DNA from: Brachionus manjavacas
Lineage: Eukaryota; Rotifera; Eurotatoria; Ploima; Brachionidae
NCBI GenBank assembly: GCA_019054805.1
Contig: JAHQIY010000014.1
Span: 2,380,251 to 2,444,250, forward strand
Reading direction: 5' to 3'
Length of the DNA stretch: 64,000 nt
Below the pieces are notes generated by a model that ran no database searches, was not told the origin of the DNA, and saw only the letters and a list, made by a program, of their open reading frames with translations. How positions within the stretch are numbered: the stretch's first letter is position 1; each line of letters starts with the position of its first letter. Below are positions 51,901-62,400 of this stretch, one piece after another. Made by a program: the position numbers and the translations under genes.

Positions 51901-54900
51901 AAAATTTATCATGTAAAACTTTTTGCGCTCTTGAATTTTAGATGTTAATCATTATCGTAGCTAAAAAATTGACCATTCTGCAGTGACTTGAAAACTAAGT
52001 GACTGGTAATATCTTCTTATATTCCCATGTGAATTTTTGTAAAATTTATCATGTAAAACTTTTTGCGCTCTTGAATTTTAGATGTTAATCATTATCGTAG
52101 CTAAAAAATTGACCATTCTGCAGTGACTTGAAAACTAAGTGACTGGTAATATCTTCTTATATTCCCATGTGAATTTTTGTAAAATTAATCATGTAAAACT
52201 TTTTTGCTTTTGAATTTTTGATGTTAATCATTATCATAGCTAAAAAATTGACCATTCTGCAGTGACTTGAAAACTAAGTGACTGGTAATATCTTCTTATA
52301 TTCCCATGCGAATTTTTGTAAAATTTATCATGTAAAACTCTTTTGCTCTCGAATTTGAGCTATTAATCATTATCATAACTAAAAAATTGACCATTCTCAG
52401 TGACTTGAAAACTAAGTGACTGGTTATATCTTCTAAATTTCCCATGTGAATTTTTGTAAAATTTATCATGAAAAACTTTTGAGCTATTGAATTTTAGATG
52501 TTAATCATTATCGTAGCTAAAAAATTGACCATTCTGCAGTGACTTGAAAACTAAGTGACTGGTAATATCTTCTTATATTCCCATGTGAATTTTTGTAAAA
52601 TTTATCATGTAAAACTTTTTCGCTCTTGAATTTGAGCTTTAATCATTATCGTAGCTAAAAAATTGACCATTCTGCAGTGACTTGAAAACGAAGTGACTGG
52701 TAATATCTTCTAAATTTCCCATGTGAATTTTTGTAAAATTAATCATGTAAAACTTTTTTGCTTTTTGAATTTTTGATGTTAATCATTATCATAGCTAAAA
52801 AATTGACCATTCTGCAGTGACTTGAAAACTAAGTGACTGGTAATATCTTCTTATATTCCCATGCGAATTTTTGTAAAATTTATCTAAAACTCTTTTGCTC
52901 TCGAATTTGAGCTATTAATCATTATCATAACTAAAAAATTGACCATTCTCAGTGACTTGAAAACTAAGTGACTGGTAATATCTTCTTATATTCCCATGCG
53001 AATTTTTGTAAAATTTATCATGTAAAACTCTTTTGCTCTCGAATTTGAGCTATTAATCATTATCATAACTAAAAAATTGACCATTCTCAGTGACTTGAAA
53101 ACTAAGTGACTGGTTATATCTTCTAAATTTCCCATGTGAATTTTTGTAAAATTTATCATGTAAAACTTTTTGCGCTCTTGAATTTTAGATGTTAATCATT
53201 ATCGTAGCTAAAAAATTGACCATTCTGCAGTGACTTGAAAACTAAGTGACTGGTAATATCTTCTTATATTCCCATGTGAATTTTTGTAAAATTTATCATG
53301 TAAAACTTTTTCGCTCTTGAATTTGAGCTTTAATCATTATCGTAGCTAAAAAATTGACCATTCTGCAGTGACTTGAAAACGAAGTGACTGGTAATATCTT
53401 CTAAATTTCCCATGTGAATTTTTGTAAAATTTATAATGTAAAACTTTTTTGCTCTCGAATTTGAGCTATTAATCATTATCATAACTAAAAAATTGACCAT
53501 TCTCAGTGACTTGAAAACTAAGTGACTGGTTATATCTTCTAAATTTCCCATGTGAATTTTTGTAATATTTATCATGTAAAACATTTTGCGCTCTTGAATT
53601 TTAGATGTTAATTTTTACCGTAGCAAAAAAATTGACCATTCTGCAGTGACTTGAAAACTAAGTGACTGGTATTATCTTCTAAATTTCCCATGTGAATTTT
53701 TGTAAAATTTATCATGTAAAACTCTTTTGCTCTTGAATTTTAGATGTTAATCATTATCATAACTAAAAAATTGACCATTCTGCAGTGACTTGAAAACTAA
53801 GTGACTGGTAATATCTTCTAAATTTCCCATGTGAATTTTTGTAAAATTTATCATGTAAAACTTTTTGCGCTCTTGAATTTTAGATGTTAATTTTTACCGT
53901 GGCAAAAAAATTGACCATTCTGCAGTGACTTGAAAACTAAGTGACTGGTAATATCATCTAAATTTCCCATGTGAATTTTTGTAAAATTTATCATGTAAAA
54001 CTCTTTTGCTCTCGAATTTGAGCTATTAATCATTATCATAACTAAAAAATTGACCATTCTGCAGTGACTTGAAAACTAAGTGACTGGTAATATCTTCTAA
54101 ATTTCCCATGTGAATTTTTGTAAAATTTATCATGTAAAACTTTTTGCGCTCTTGAATTTTAGATGTTTAATTTTTACCGTAGCAAAAAAATTGACCATTC
54201 TGCAGTGACTTGAAAACTAAGTGACTGGTAATATCTTCTAAATTTCCCATGTGAATTTTTGTAAAATTCATCATGTAAAACTTTTTTGCTCTCGAATTTG
54301 AGCTATTAATCATTATCATAACTAAAAAATTGACCATTCTGCAGTGACTTGAAAACTAAGTGACTGGTAATATCTTCTAAATTTCCCATGTGAATTTTTG
54401 TAAAATTTATCATGTAAAACTTTTTGCGCTCTTGAATTTTAGATGTTAATTTTTACCGTAGCAAAAAAATTGACCATTCTGCAGTGACTAGAAAACTAAG
54501 TGACTGGTAATATCTTCTAAATTTCCCATGTGAATTTTGTAAAATTTATCATGTAAAACTTTTTTGCTCTTGAATTTTAGATGTTAATCATTATCATAGC
54601 TAAAAAATTGACCATTCTGCAGTGACTTGAAAACTAAGTGACTGGTAATATCTTCTAAATTTCCCATGTGAATTTTTGTAAAATTAATCATGTAAAACTT
54701 TTTTGCTCTTGAATTTTTGATGTTAATCATTATCATAGCTAAAAAATTGACCATTCTGCAGTGACTAGAAAACTAAGTGACTGGTAATATCTTCTAAATT
54801 TCCCATGTGAATTTTTGTAAAATTTATCATGTAAAACTTTTTTGCTCTTGAATTTTAGATGTTTAATTTTTACCGTAGCAAAAAAATTGACCATTCTGCA

Positions 54901-56086
54901 GTGACTTGAAAACTAAGTGACTGGTAAAATCTTCTAAATTTCCCATGTGAATTTTTGTAAAATTTATCATGTAAAACTTTTTGCGCTCTTGAATTTTAGA
55001 TGTTAATTTTTACCGTAGCAAAAAAATTGACCATTCTGCAGTGACTAGAAAACTAAGTGACTGGTAATATCTTCTAAATTTCCCATGTGAATTTTTGTAA
55101 AATTTATCATGTAAAACTTTTTTGCTCTCGAATTTGAGCTATTAATCATTATCATAACTAAAAAATTGACCATTCTGCAGTGACTTGAAAACTAAGTGAC
55201 TGGTAATATCTTCTAAATTTCCCATGTGAATTTTTGTAAAATTTATCATGTAAAACTTTTTGCGCTCTTGAATTTTAGATGTTTAATTTTTACCGTAGCA
55301 AAAAAATTGACCATTCTGCAGTGACTTGAAAACTAAGTGACTGGTAATATCTTCTAAATTTCCCATGTGAATTTTTGTAAAATTTATCATGTAAAACTTT
55401 TTTGCTCTTGAATTTGAGCTATTAATCATTTTCATAACTAAAAAATTGACCATTCTGCAGTGACTTGAAAACCAAGTGACTGGTAATATCTTCTAAATTT
55501 CCCATGTGAATTTTTGTAAAATATATCATGTAAGACTTTTTAGGCTCTTGAATTTGAGCTTTAATCATTATCGTAGCTAAAAAATTGACCATTCTGCAGT
55601 GACTTGAAAACTAAGTGACTGGTAATATCTTCTAAATTTCCCATGTGAATTTTTGTAAAATTAATCATGTAAAACTTTTTTGCTCTCGAATTTTAGATGT
55701 TAATTTTTACCGTAGCAAAAAAATTGACCATTCTGCAGTGACTAGAAAACTAAGTGACTGGTAATATCTTCTAAATTTCCCATGTGAATTTTTGTAAAAT
55801 TTATCATGTAAAACTTTTTTGCTCTTGAATTTTAGATGTTAATCATTATCATAGCTAAAAAATTGACCATTCTGCAGTGACTTGAAAACGAAGTGACTGG
55901 TAATATCTTCTAAATTTCCCATGTGAATTTTTGTAAAATTTATCATGTAAAACTTTTTTGCTCTTGAATTTTAGATGTTAATTATTATCATAGCTAAAAA
56001 ATTGACCATTCTGCAGTGACTTGAAAACGAAGTGACTGGTAATATCTTCTAAATTTCCCATGTGAATTTTTGTAAAATTAATCATG
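48979..56086. repeat. satellite array, about 139-bp monomer, left part
   Basis: Head-to-tail repeats with spacing of 138-140 bp measured between successive TTGACCATTCTGCAGTGAC strings (for example 49051, 49189, 49328, 49468, 49607). About 51 monomers. Each has a conserved block of about 80 bp (TTGACCATTCTGCAGTGACT through GTGAATTTTTGTAAAATT) and a variable block of about 55 bp that exists in a few forms: GAGCTATTAATCATTATCAT, GAGCTTTAATCATTATCGTA, TTAGATGTTAATCATTATCG and TTAGATGTTAATTTTTACCG. Other variants are shared between monomers (TTCTTATATTCCC versus TTCTAAATTTCCC; CATTCTCAGTG lacking GC). The short frames inside are not genes. Confidence 0.97.
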
Positions 56087-56247
56087 TGTAACACCCCACT
56101 CACCCCGGTCCCCGCCTCGACATGTTTAAATATATTTTTCCTTTCTTGATATTATTAAGTTTTTTTTTAGTTTTAGTTTTTTGTTTAAATAAAAGAATTA
56201 CAGAACTTTGTTCTTTTTTGTTTTATTTAATAGCTCACGCTATTAAA
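56087..56247 (+). repeat. 5' long terminal repeat
   Basis: Starts TGTAACACCCCACTCACCCC and ends GCTCACGCTATTAAA. It contains TTTAAATATATTTTT as a TATA-like string and AATAAA at about 56187 as a polyadenylation signal. Its partner lies at 59261-59422. The end is not the usual ...CA. Confidence 0.93.
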
Positions 56248-56248
56248 T

Positions 56249-56261
56249 TGGTGGCAGCGGT
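56249..56261 (+). other. primer-binding site, tRNA-Leu type
   Basis: TGGTGGCAGCGGT lies one base after the 5' LTR. It is complementary to a tRNA 3' end ACCGCTGCCACCA, which fits tRNA-Leu (AAG/TAG) as known in animals. This is the minus-strand DNA primer site. Confidence 0.75.
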
Positions 56262-56303
56262 AAAGAAGTTTTTCCACGAGGATTTTTTTTATCCTATTTA
56301 ATC

Positions 56304-58115
56304 ATGGACAGGAGGGATTGGTATATGTCGCTAAATGTCCAGTTATGTACTGCAAGCCTAGGATTGGCAGTTTTTCTATATTTTGTTTTTTTGTTCAACG
56401 GAGTTTTAGGTGTTGTGGTGGTGATAGCTACAGTAATATTTGTCACGTTTGGAATAATGTGGTTACAGAACGTGTCAATCGGTAAACCTATTGAACGTCG
56501 TCGTCACGACTCCAAGGAGTTTGAATTGACACAAGTCAATAGATCATTAATTAATATCAAGCGAGAAGAAGAAGATGCGAAGGAAAATCTTGAGCGAGCG
56601 CTTACGCCACGGACTACAACAACGCTAAAATCAAAATGGTGTCAGGTAGAAAAGGAAAACTCAGATTACAAACCACGAGACCAAGACGTGGCGAGACGAG
56701 TTGAGAGGAAATTAGAACCGGAAGGCTTACAGACAACCCTTGGATCATATCATTATGAATTTAACGGTTCTCGTCCATTTCAAGTAGACAGCAAGTGGCC
56801 TGAAACGCCCCGACGCCCAGCTGGACTGTTCGAATCCTTTAATTACAATGAAGGCTTCACCAACGTTTCTGATCTGAACACAGGTATACAGGACAATACT
56901 GTCATCCAACCCGTGAAGAACTCACAAACCGAACAAACCCCTAAAGTCGGGTTTACCCTTCTCGGAGAAGAAAATCCGTCTATCAAGAACCATTGTTTGG
57001 AGCCATTTTCAGTTGATCGGGAACCAAATAAGACTACAACCAACGCACAACGGATTTCCGAAACAAACATCAATCCGACTGAAACGAGACCTCGTTGGAT
57101 CACGGGAGATGCGCTCCTAGACAACTATACGACGAGTACTCCCAGCGTTTTACAAGAGCAGTGGCTATTCAAGGACTCTTGTTTTCGGCCCAGTCGGTAC
57201 TCACGCTCGATGGACCTGAACACATGGTGGAAAAGGTTTGAGATCTTTGTTAAAAATGCACACGTCCCGTTGAAATCTTTACGTTCCGTATTACTCTCGT
57301 TTCTCGACGACGATTGCATGCCAGTTTTCGAGAATTGCACGCCCGAACGGACAGCCGGTTTAGATGAACTAAAAGATCAAATGTACAAATTGTTCGCAGT
57401 TTGTGAAGAAATCAAAGTGGACTCGTTTGCTAATTTCTTCAGTAGGAAACAATTTCGGGATGAGGAAACCAAGTCGTATTTCTCAGAGTTGTGGCGACTC
57501 GCTAAAATCGCATTTAAAAATGAACCGTGCATAGATCATGACCGTTGCGTGCGGGACCGTTTCATCAGCGGTCTATGCGATCCGTACCTTGTTATGCAGA
57601 TAACGTCTAATAAGCCTAATACCAGTTTAGAAGCCCTTAACTCTACCATGAAGTTGATGGCCCACTTAAACTCGTGGAGGACAACCCTCCCGTTTCCGAC
57701 AAACACCCCGCCTTTCTCAGGGCATCCCAACAGGGACGTTTCCGACTACAAGGACACGAATATTGTACAACCAAACATTACATGCCATTATTGTAAAAAG
57801 CCGGGACATTTCATCGCGGAATGCCAAGCGCGTCTGTCCAAGATAAATCACTACCGACAAGGGAAACATCCAAATGGATACCCGAATGATCAACACCCGC
57901 CTACGGTTTCCAATGTGGTCATAAACAGTGTTATATGTGAGGAAAGTATACAGAGAGATTGTAACATCAACGGACGTAGAGTGAGATTTTTATTCGATAC
58001 CGGGACGGTTAAAACAATCGTTTCGGAGAGGGTATGGAAACAAGTCAGCCGGAACGACATTAAGGTGAGACCGATTAATGGAAAAATGGAGACTTGTAAC
58101 GGGGTCCACTATTGA
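56304..58115 (+). CDS. LTR element ORF1: membrane-anchored Gag with partial protease
   Basis: A 603-aa frame starting ATG 47 bp after the primer site. Residues about 16-56 form one or two strongly hydrophobic segments (LGLAVFLYFVFLFNGVLGVV, then VIATVIFVTFGIMWL), unusual for Gag. A hydrophilic linker follows to about 290, then a helical region (about 295-460; LNTWWKRFEIFVKNA, FSRKQFRDEETKSYFSELW) that looks like retrotransposon Gag capsid. A CCHC zinc knuckle CHYCKKPGHFIAEC lies at about 494-507. The protease active site FDTG is at about 563-566 (RFLFDTGTVKTIVS). The frame stops at TGA 58113-58115 in the middle of the protease domain, and the rest continues in the -1 frame of ORF2. Confidence 0.85.
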   Translation: MDRRDWYMSLNVQLCTASLGLAVFLYFVFLFNGVLGVVVVIATVIFVTFGIMWLQNVSIGKPIERRRHDSKEFELTQVNRSLINIKREEEDAKENLERALTPRTTTTLKSKWCQVEKENSDYKPRDQDVARRVERKLEPEGLQTTLGSYHYEFNGSRPFQVDSKWPETPRRPAGLFESFNYNEGFTNVSDLNTGIQDNTVIQPVKNSQTEQTPKVGFTLLGEENPSIKNHCLEPFSVDREPNKTTTNAQRISETNINPTETRPRWITGDALLDNYTTSTPSVLQEQWLFKDSCFRPSRYSRSMDLNTWWKRFEIFVKNAHVPLKSLRSVLLSFLDDDCMPVFENCTPERTAGLDELKDQMYKLFAVCEEIKVDSFANFFSRKQFRDEETKSYFSELWRLAKIAFKNEPCIDHDRCVRDRFISGLCDPYLVMQITSNKPNTSLEALNSTMKLMAHLNSWRTTLPFPTNTPPFSGHPNRDVSDYKDTNIVQPNITCHYCKKPGHFIAECQARLSKINHYRQGKHPNGYPNDQHPPTVSNVVINSVICEESIQRDCNINGRRVRFLFDTGTVKTIVSERVWKQVSRNDIKVRPINGKMETCNGVHY

Positions 58116-59056
58116 TTGTCGGCGCCAGCAAGTGTCAACTACAACTCCAGAATTTTTGCGGTCAGGTTGAAGTAATAATTGTTAAGCAGTTAAAACATGA
58201 CTGTCTCCTTGGCTTAGACGTGGCGTTCAAAATCAGTACGGTAAAGACATATCTGAACTTGATTCGAGAGGCGTTTGGTGGCAGTCTACCAGCAAGTCCC
58301 CAGGTATCTACTAACACCACAGATAGCTTTGCTGACCTTCCAAAACAATATCAACCACTGATTAACGCCGTTTCAACAACGAGGCCACCCGAATCCGACG
58401 AAGAAGTCCAAACGGAGAAGAAAAGAACCAAAAAGGAAATGGACACTGCTCTGGTACCACTGGAAGTGAGAATCGACCAAGTTCGTGACGACTTCAAGCA
58501 AAAGAACACCATCAAGGAGTTTATTTTAAACAATGGTGGTCGCGAGCGCGGGGGACTCGCTAGGTTCCGTACTGTGGAGCACCGGAAGAAACTCTCGATT
58601 TTCGTGTCCATGAAGCGAATCTACGAGAACAAGTGGCTTTTCGACATGCTCCGGTCCACACCAATCGAGGGAAGAATCCTCACCCTCTGGGCCGAGGAAG
58701 AGGTCGAGGTTTTACGACCCAGGGAGCACATTACGCCACCTAAGGAGCCTCCAGTGAAGACGTCAAGTCAAGCTACGCTGAAGACACCCACCATCTCGGC
58801 CCAGAACGACAATGTCATTCACCACCAAAACCCCCATCCCGAACCACCAACAATAAACATATATCCGAAAGTGGTGGTGAAAGTGGACACTGAGTCTCTG
58901 ATATCCAGACTTGGATTAGGCAGAGCCAGACTGTATCGCCACGTCTCCGCCCTTACATTGCCAACTCCAAGGGCGGGTCCCTCCGCACCTTCCCAGGAAT
59001 CGGCTCTACAAACAGACAGTGAGGAGGAGGGCCGCACATTTGCCGACGTCAAATAA
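58112..59056 (+). CDS. LTR element ORF2: protease remainder plus unknown domain
   Basis: A 314-codon frame overlapping the ORF1 stop in the -1 frame; its first codon is TTG, so it is probably reached by frameshifting or by a mutation-induced break, not by its own start. Residues 1-40 hold the C-terminal half of a retropepsin (HDCLLGLDVAF). From about 95 to 210 follows a basic/acidic region that I do not recognise (DFKQKNTIKEFILNNGG, LARFRTVEHRKKLSIFVSMK, TLWAEEEVEVLRPREH). The C-terminus is Pro/Ser/Thr-rich and acidic. No RT motifs (such as YxDD), no RNase H and no integrase motif are present. It could be a remnant of a 3' ORF joined by deletion, or a captured host segment. Confidence 0.7.
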   Translation: MIVGASKCQLQLQNFCGQVEVIIVKQLKHDCLLGLDVAFKISTVKTYLNLIREAFGGSLPASPQVSTNTTDSFADLPKQYQPLINAVSTTRPPESDEEVQTEKKRTKKEMDTALVPLEVRIDQVRDDFKQKNTIKEFILNNGGRERGGLARFRTVEHRKKLSIFVSMKRIYENKWLFDMLRSTPIEGRILTLWAEEEVEVLRPREHITPPKEPPVKTSSQATLKTPTISAQNDNVIHHQNPHPEPPTINIYPKVVVKVDTESLISRLGLGRARLYRHVSALTLPTPRAGPSAPSQESALQTDSEEEGRTFADVK

Positions 59057-59260
59057 AAATTTTTTTTTTTTTTCATTAATTTTTCATTTTTTTCTTTGAA
59101 GATCATTTTTATCTTTTTTTTTCTCTTATTTTGTTTATGTTATTATTTTTGTTATTATTTGTATTTTTGTTTTGTTTAGTTGAGGTCGGACGCTATAGCT
59201 GAAGAGTTACAGTGCCACCCTCGACATCGGGAGATGTCTCTCATGTAGAGGGGGGAGCAA
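59057..59260 (+). other. LTR element 3' untranslated region and polypurine tract
   Basis: A T-rich stretch follows ORF2. AGAGGGGGGAGCAA at 59247-59260 directly precedes the 3' LTR and is the polypurine tract that would prime plus-strand DNA. A GC-rich segment (about 59182-59235, with GAGGTCGGACGCTATAGCTG) precedes it. Confidence 0.8.
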
Positions 59261-59422
59261 TGTAACACCCCACTCACCCCGGTCCCCGCCTCGACATGTT
59301 TAAATATATTTTTCCTTTCTTGATATTATTAAGTTTAGTTTTAGTTTTAGTTTTTTTGTTTAAATAAAAGAATTACAGAACTTTGTTCTTTTTTGTTTTA
59401 TTTAATAGCTCACGCTATTAAA
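59261..59422 (+). repeat. 3' long terminal repeat
   Basis: 162 bp, same ends as the 5' LTR. It differs in one T-rich tract (TTTAGTTTTAGTTTTAG here, TTTTTTTTTAGTTTTAG in the 5' copy) and in one T downstream; otherwise identical by eye. Confidence 0.93.
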
Positions 59423-62400
59423 CATGTAAAACTTTTTTGCTCTTGAATTTTAGATGTTAATCATTATCATAGCTAAAAAATTAACCATTCTGCAGTGACT
59501 TGAAAACTAAGTGACTGGTAATATCTTCTTATATTCCCATGTGAATTTTTGTAAAATTTATCATGTAAAACTTTTTGCGCTCTTGAATTTTAGATGTTAA
59601 TCATTATCGTAGCTAAAAAATTGACCATTCTGCAGTGACTTGAAAACTAAGTGACTGGTAATATCTTCTTATATTCCCATGTGAATTTTTGTACAATTTA
59701 TCATGTAAAACTTTTTCGCTCTTGAATTTTAGATGTTAATCATTATCATAACTAAAAAATTGACCATTTTGCAGTGACTTGAAAACTAAGTGACTGGTAA
59801 TATCTTCTTATATTCCCATGCGAATTTTTGTAAAATTTATCATGTAAAACTCTTTTGCTCTCGAATTTGAGCTATTAATCATTATCATAACTAAAAAATT
59901 GACCATTCTCAGTGACTTGAAAACTAAGTGACTGGTTATATCTTCTTATATTCCCATGTGAATTTTTGTAAAATTTATCATGTAAAACTTTTTGCGCTCT
60001 TGAATTTTAGATGTTTAATTTTTACCGTAGCAAAAAAATTGACCATTCTGCAGTGACTTGAAAACTAAGTGACTGGTAATATCTTCTAAATTTCCCATGT
60101 GAATTTTTGTAAAATTAATCATGTAAAACTTTTTTGCTCTTGAATTTTAGATGTTAATCATTATCATAACTAAAAATTGACCATTTTGCAGTGACTTGAA
60201 AACTAAGTGACTGGTAATATCTTCTTATATTCCCATGCGAATTTTTGTAAAATTTATCATGTAAAACTCTTTTGCTCTCGAATTTGAGCTATTAATCATT
60301 ATCATAACTAAAAAATTGACCATTCTCAGTGACTTGAAAACTAAGTGACTGGTTATATCTTCTTATATTCCCATGTGAATTTTTGTAAAATTTATCATGT
60401 AAAACTTTTTGCGCTCTTGAATTTTAGATGTTTAATTTTTACCGTAGCAAAAAAATTGACCATTCTGCAGTGACTTGAAAACTAAGTGACTGGTAATATC
60501 TTCTAAATTTCCCATGTGAATTTTTGTAAAATTCATCATGTAAAACTTTTTCGCTCTTGAATTTGAGCTTTAATCATTATCGTAGCTAAAAAATTGACCA
60601 TTCTGCAGTGACTTGAAAACTAAGTGACTGGTAATATCTTCTAAATTTCCCATGTGAATTTTTGTAAAATTTATCATGTAAAACTGTTTTCGCTCTTGAA
60701 TTTTAGATGTTAATTTTTACCGTAGCAAAAAAATTGACCATTCTGCAGTGACTTGAAAACTAAGTGACTGGTAATATCTTCTAAATTTCCCATGTGAATT
60801 TTTGTAAAATTCATCATGTAAAACTTTTTCGCTCTTGAATTTGAGCTTTAATCATTATCGTAGCTAAAAAATTGACCATTCTGCAGTGACTTGAAAACTA
60901 AGTGACTGGTAATATCTTCTAAATATCCCATGTGAATTTTTGTAATATTTATCATGTAAAACATTTTGCGCTCTTGAATTTTAGATGTTAATTTTTACCG
61001 TAGCAAAAAAATTGACCATTCTGCAGTGACTTGAAAACTAAGTGACTGGTAATATCTTCTTATATTCCCATGTGAATTTTTGTAAAATTTATCATGTAAA
61101 ACTTTTTCGCTCTTGAATTTGAGCTTTAATCATTATCGTAGCTAAAAAATTGACCATTCTGCAGTGACTTGAAAACGAAGTGACTGGTAATATCTTCTAA
61201 ATTTCCCATGTGAATTTTTGTAAAATTAATCATGTAAAACTTTTTTGCTCTTGAATTTTAGATGTTAATCATTATCATAACTAAAAAATTGACCATTTTG
61301 CAGTGACTTGAAAACTAAGTGACTGGTTATATCTTCTTATATTCCCATGTGAATTTTTGTAAAATTTATCATGTAAAACTTTTTGCGCTCTTGAATTTTA
61401 GATGTTTAATTTTTACCGTAGCAAAAAAATTGACCATTCTGCAGTGACTTGAAAACGAAGTGACTGGTAATATCTTCTAAATTTCCCATGTGAATTTTTG
61501 TAAAATTAATCATGTAAAACTTTTTTGCTCTTGAATTTTAGATGTTAATCATTATCATAACTAAAAAATTGACCATTTTGCAGTGACTTGAAAACTAAGT
61601 GACTGGTAATATCTTCTTATATTCCCATGCGAATTTTTGTAAAATTTATCATGTAAAACTTTTTCGCTCTTGAATTTGAGCTTTAATCATTATCGTAGCT
61701 AAAAAATTGACCATTCTGCAGTGACTTGAAAACGAAGTGACTGGTAATATCTTCTTATATTCCCATGCGAATTTTTGTAAAATTTATCATGTAAAACTTT
61801 TTGCGCTCTTGAATTTTAGATGTTTAATTTTTACCGTAGCAAAAAAATTGACCATTCTGCAGTGACTTGAAAACTAAGGGACTGGTTATATCTTCTTATA
61901 TTCCCATGTGAATTTTTGTAAAATTCATCATGTAAAACTTTTTCGCTCTTGAATTTGAGCTTTAATCATTATCGTAGCTAAAAAATTGACCATTCTGCAG
62001 TGACTTGAAAACGAAGTGACTGGTAATATCTTCTTATATTCCCATGCGAATTTTTGTAAAATTTATCATGTAAAACTCTTTTGCTCTCGAATTTGAGCTA
62101 TTAATCATTATCATAACTAAAAAATTGACCATTTTGCAGTGACTTGAAAACTAAGTGACTGGTAATATCTTCTTATATTCCCATGTGAATTTTTGTAAAA
62201 TTTGTCATGTAAAACTTTTTTGCTCTTGAATTTTAGATGTTAATTTTTACCGTAGCAAAAAAATTGACCATTCTGCAGTGACTTGAAAACTAAGTGACTG
62301 GTAATATCTTCTAAATTTCCCATGTGAATTTTTGTAAAATTCATCATGTAAAACTTTTTCGCTCTTGAATTTGAGCTTTAATCATTATCGTAGCTAAAAA

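Larger units (their letters stand above)
56083..59426 (+). mobile_element. LTR retroelement lacking RT/integrase, with target duplication
   Basis: A 3,336-bp element (56087-59422) inserted in a satellite monomer, with the 4-bp duplication CATG at 56083-56086 and 59423-59426; the array resumes exactly where it stops. LTRs of 161 and 162 bp, primer-binding site, two ORFs and polypurine tract are all present. ORF1 is Gag plus the start of an aspartic protease; ORF2 carries the end of the protease and an unrecognised domain. There is no reverse transcriptase, RNase H or integrase, so movement would depend on another element. GC content is far higher than the satellite. LTRs differ only by two substitutions and one T in a T-rich tract: a young insertion. 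Gag zinc knuckle, protease and 4-bp duplication suggest the Ty3/gypsy group, without RT to confirm. Confidence 0.9.

Noticed and set aside
53330-53584. 84-aa frame on the minus strand in the satellite
   Set aside because: It simply translates two monomers (its protein repeats itself); most monomers have stops in that frame.
56091-59422. Complete autonomous retrovirus-like element
   Set aside because: No RT, RNase H, integrase or envelope motif is present between the LTRs.
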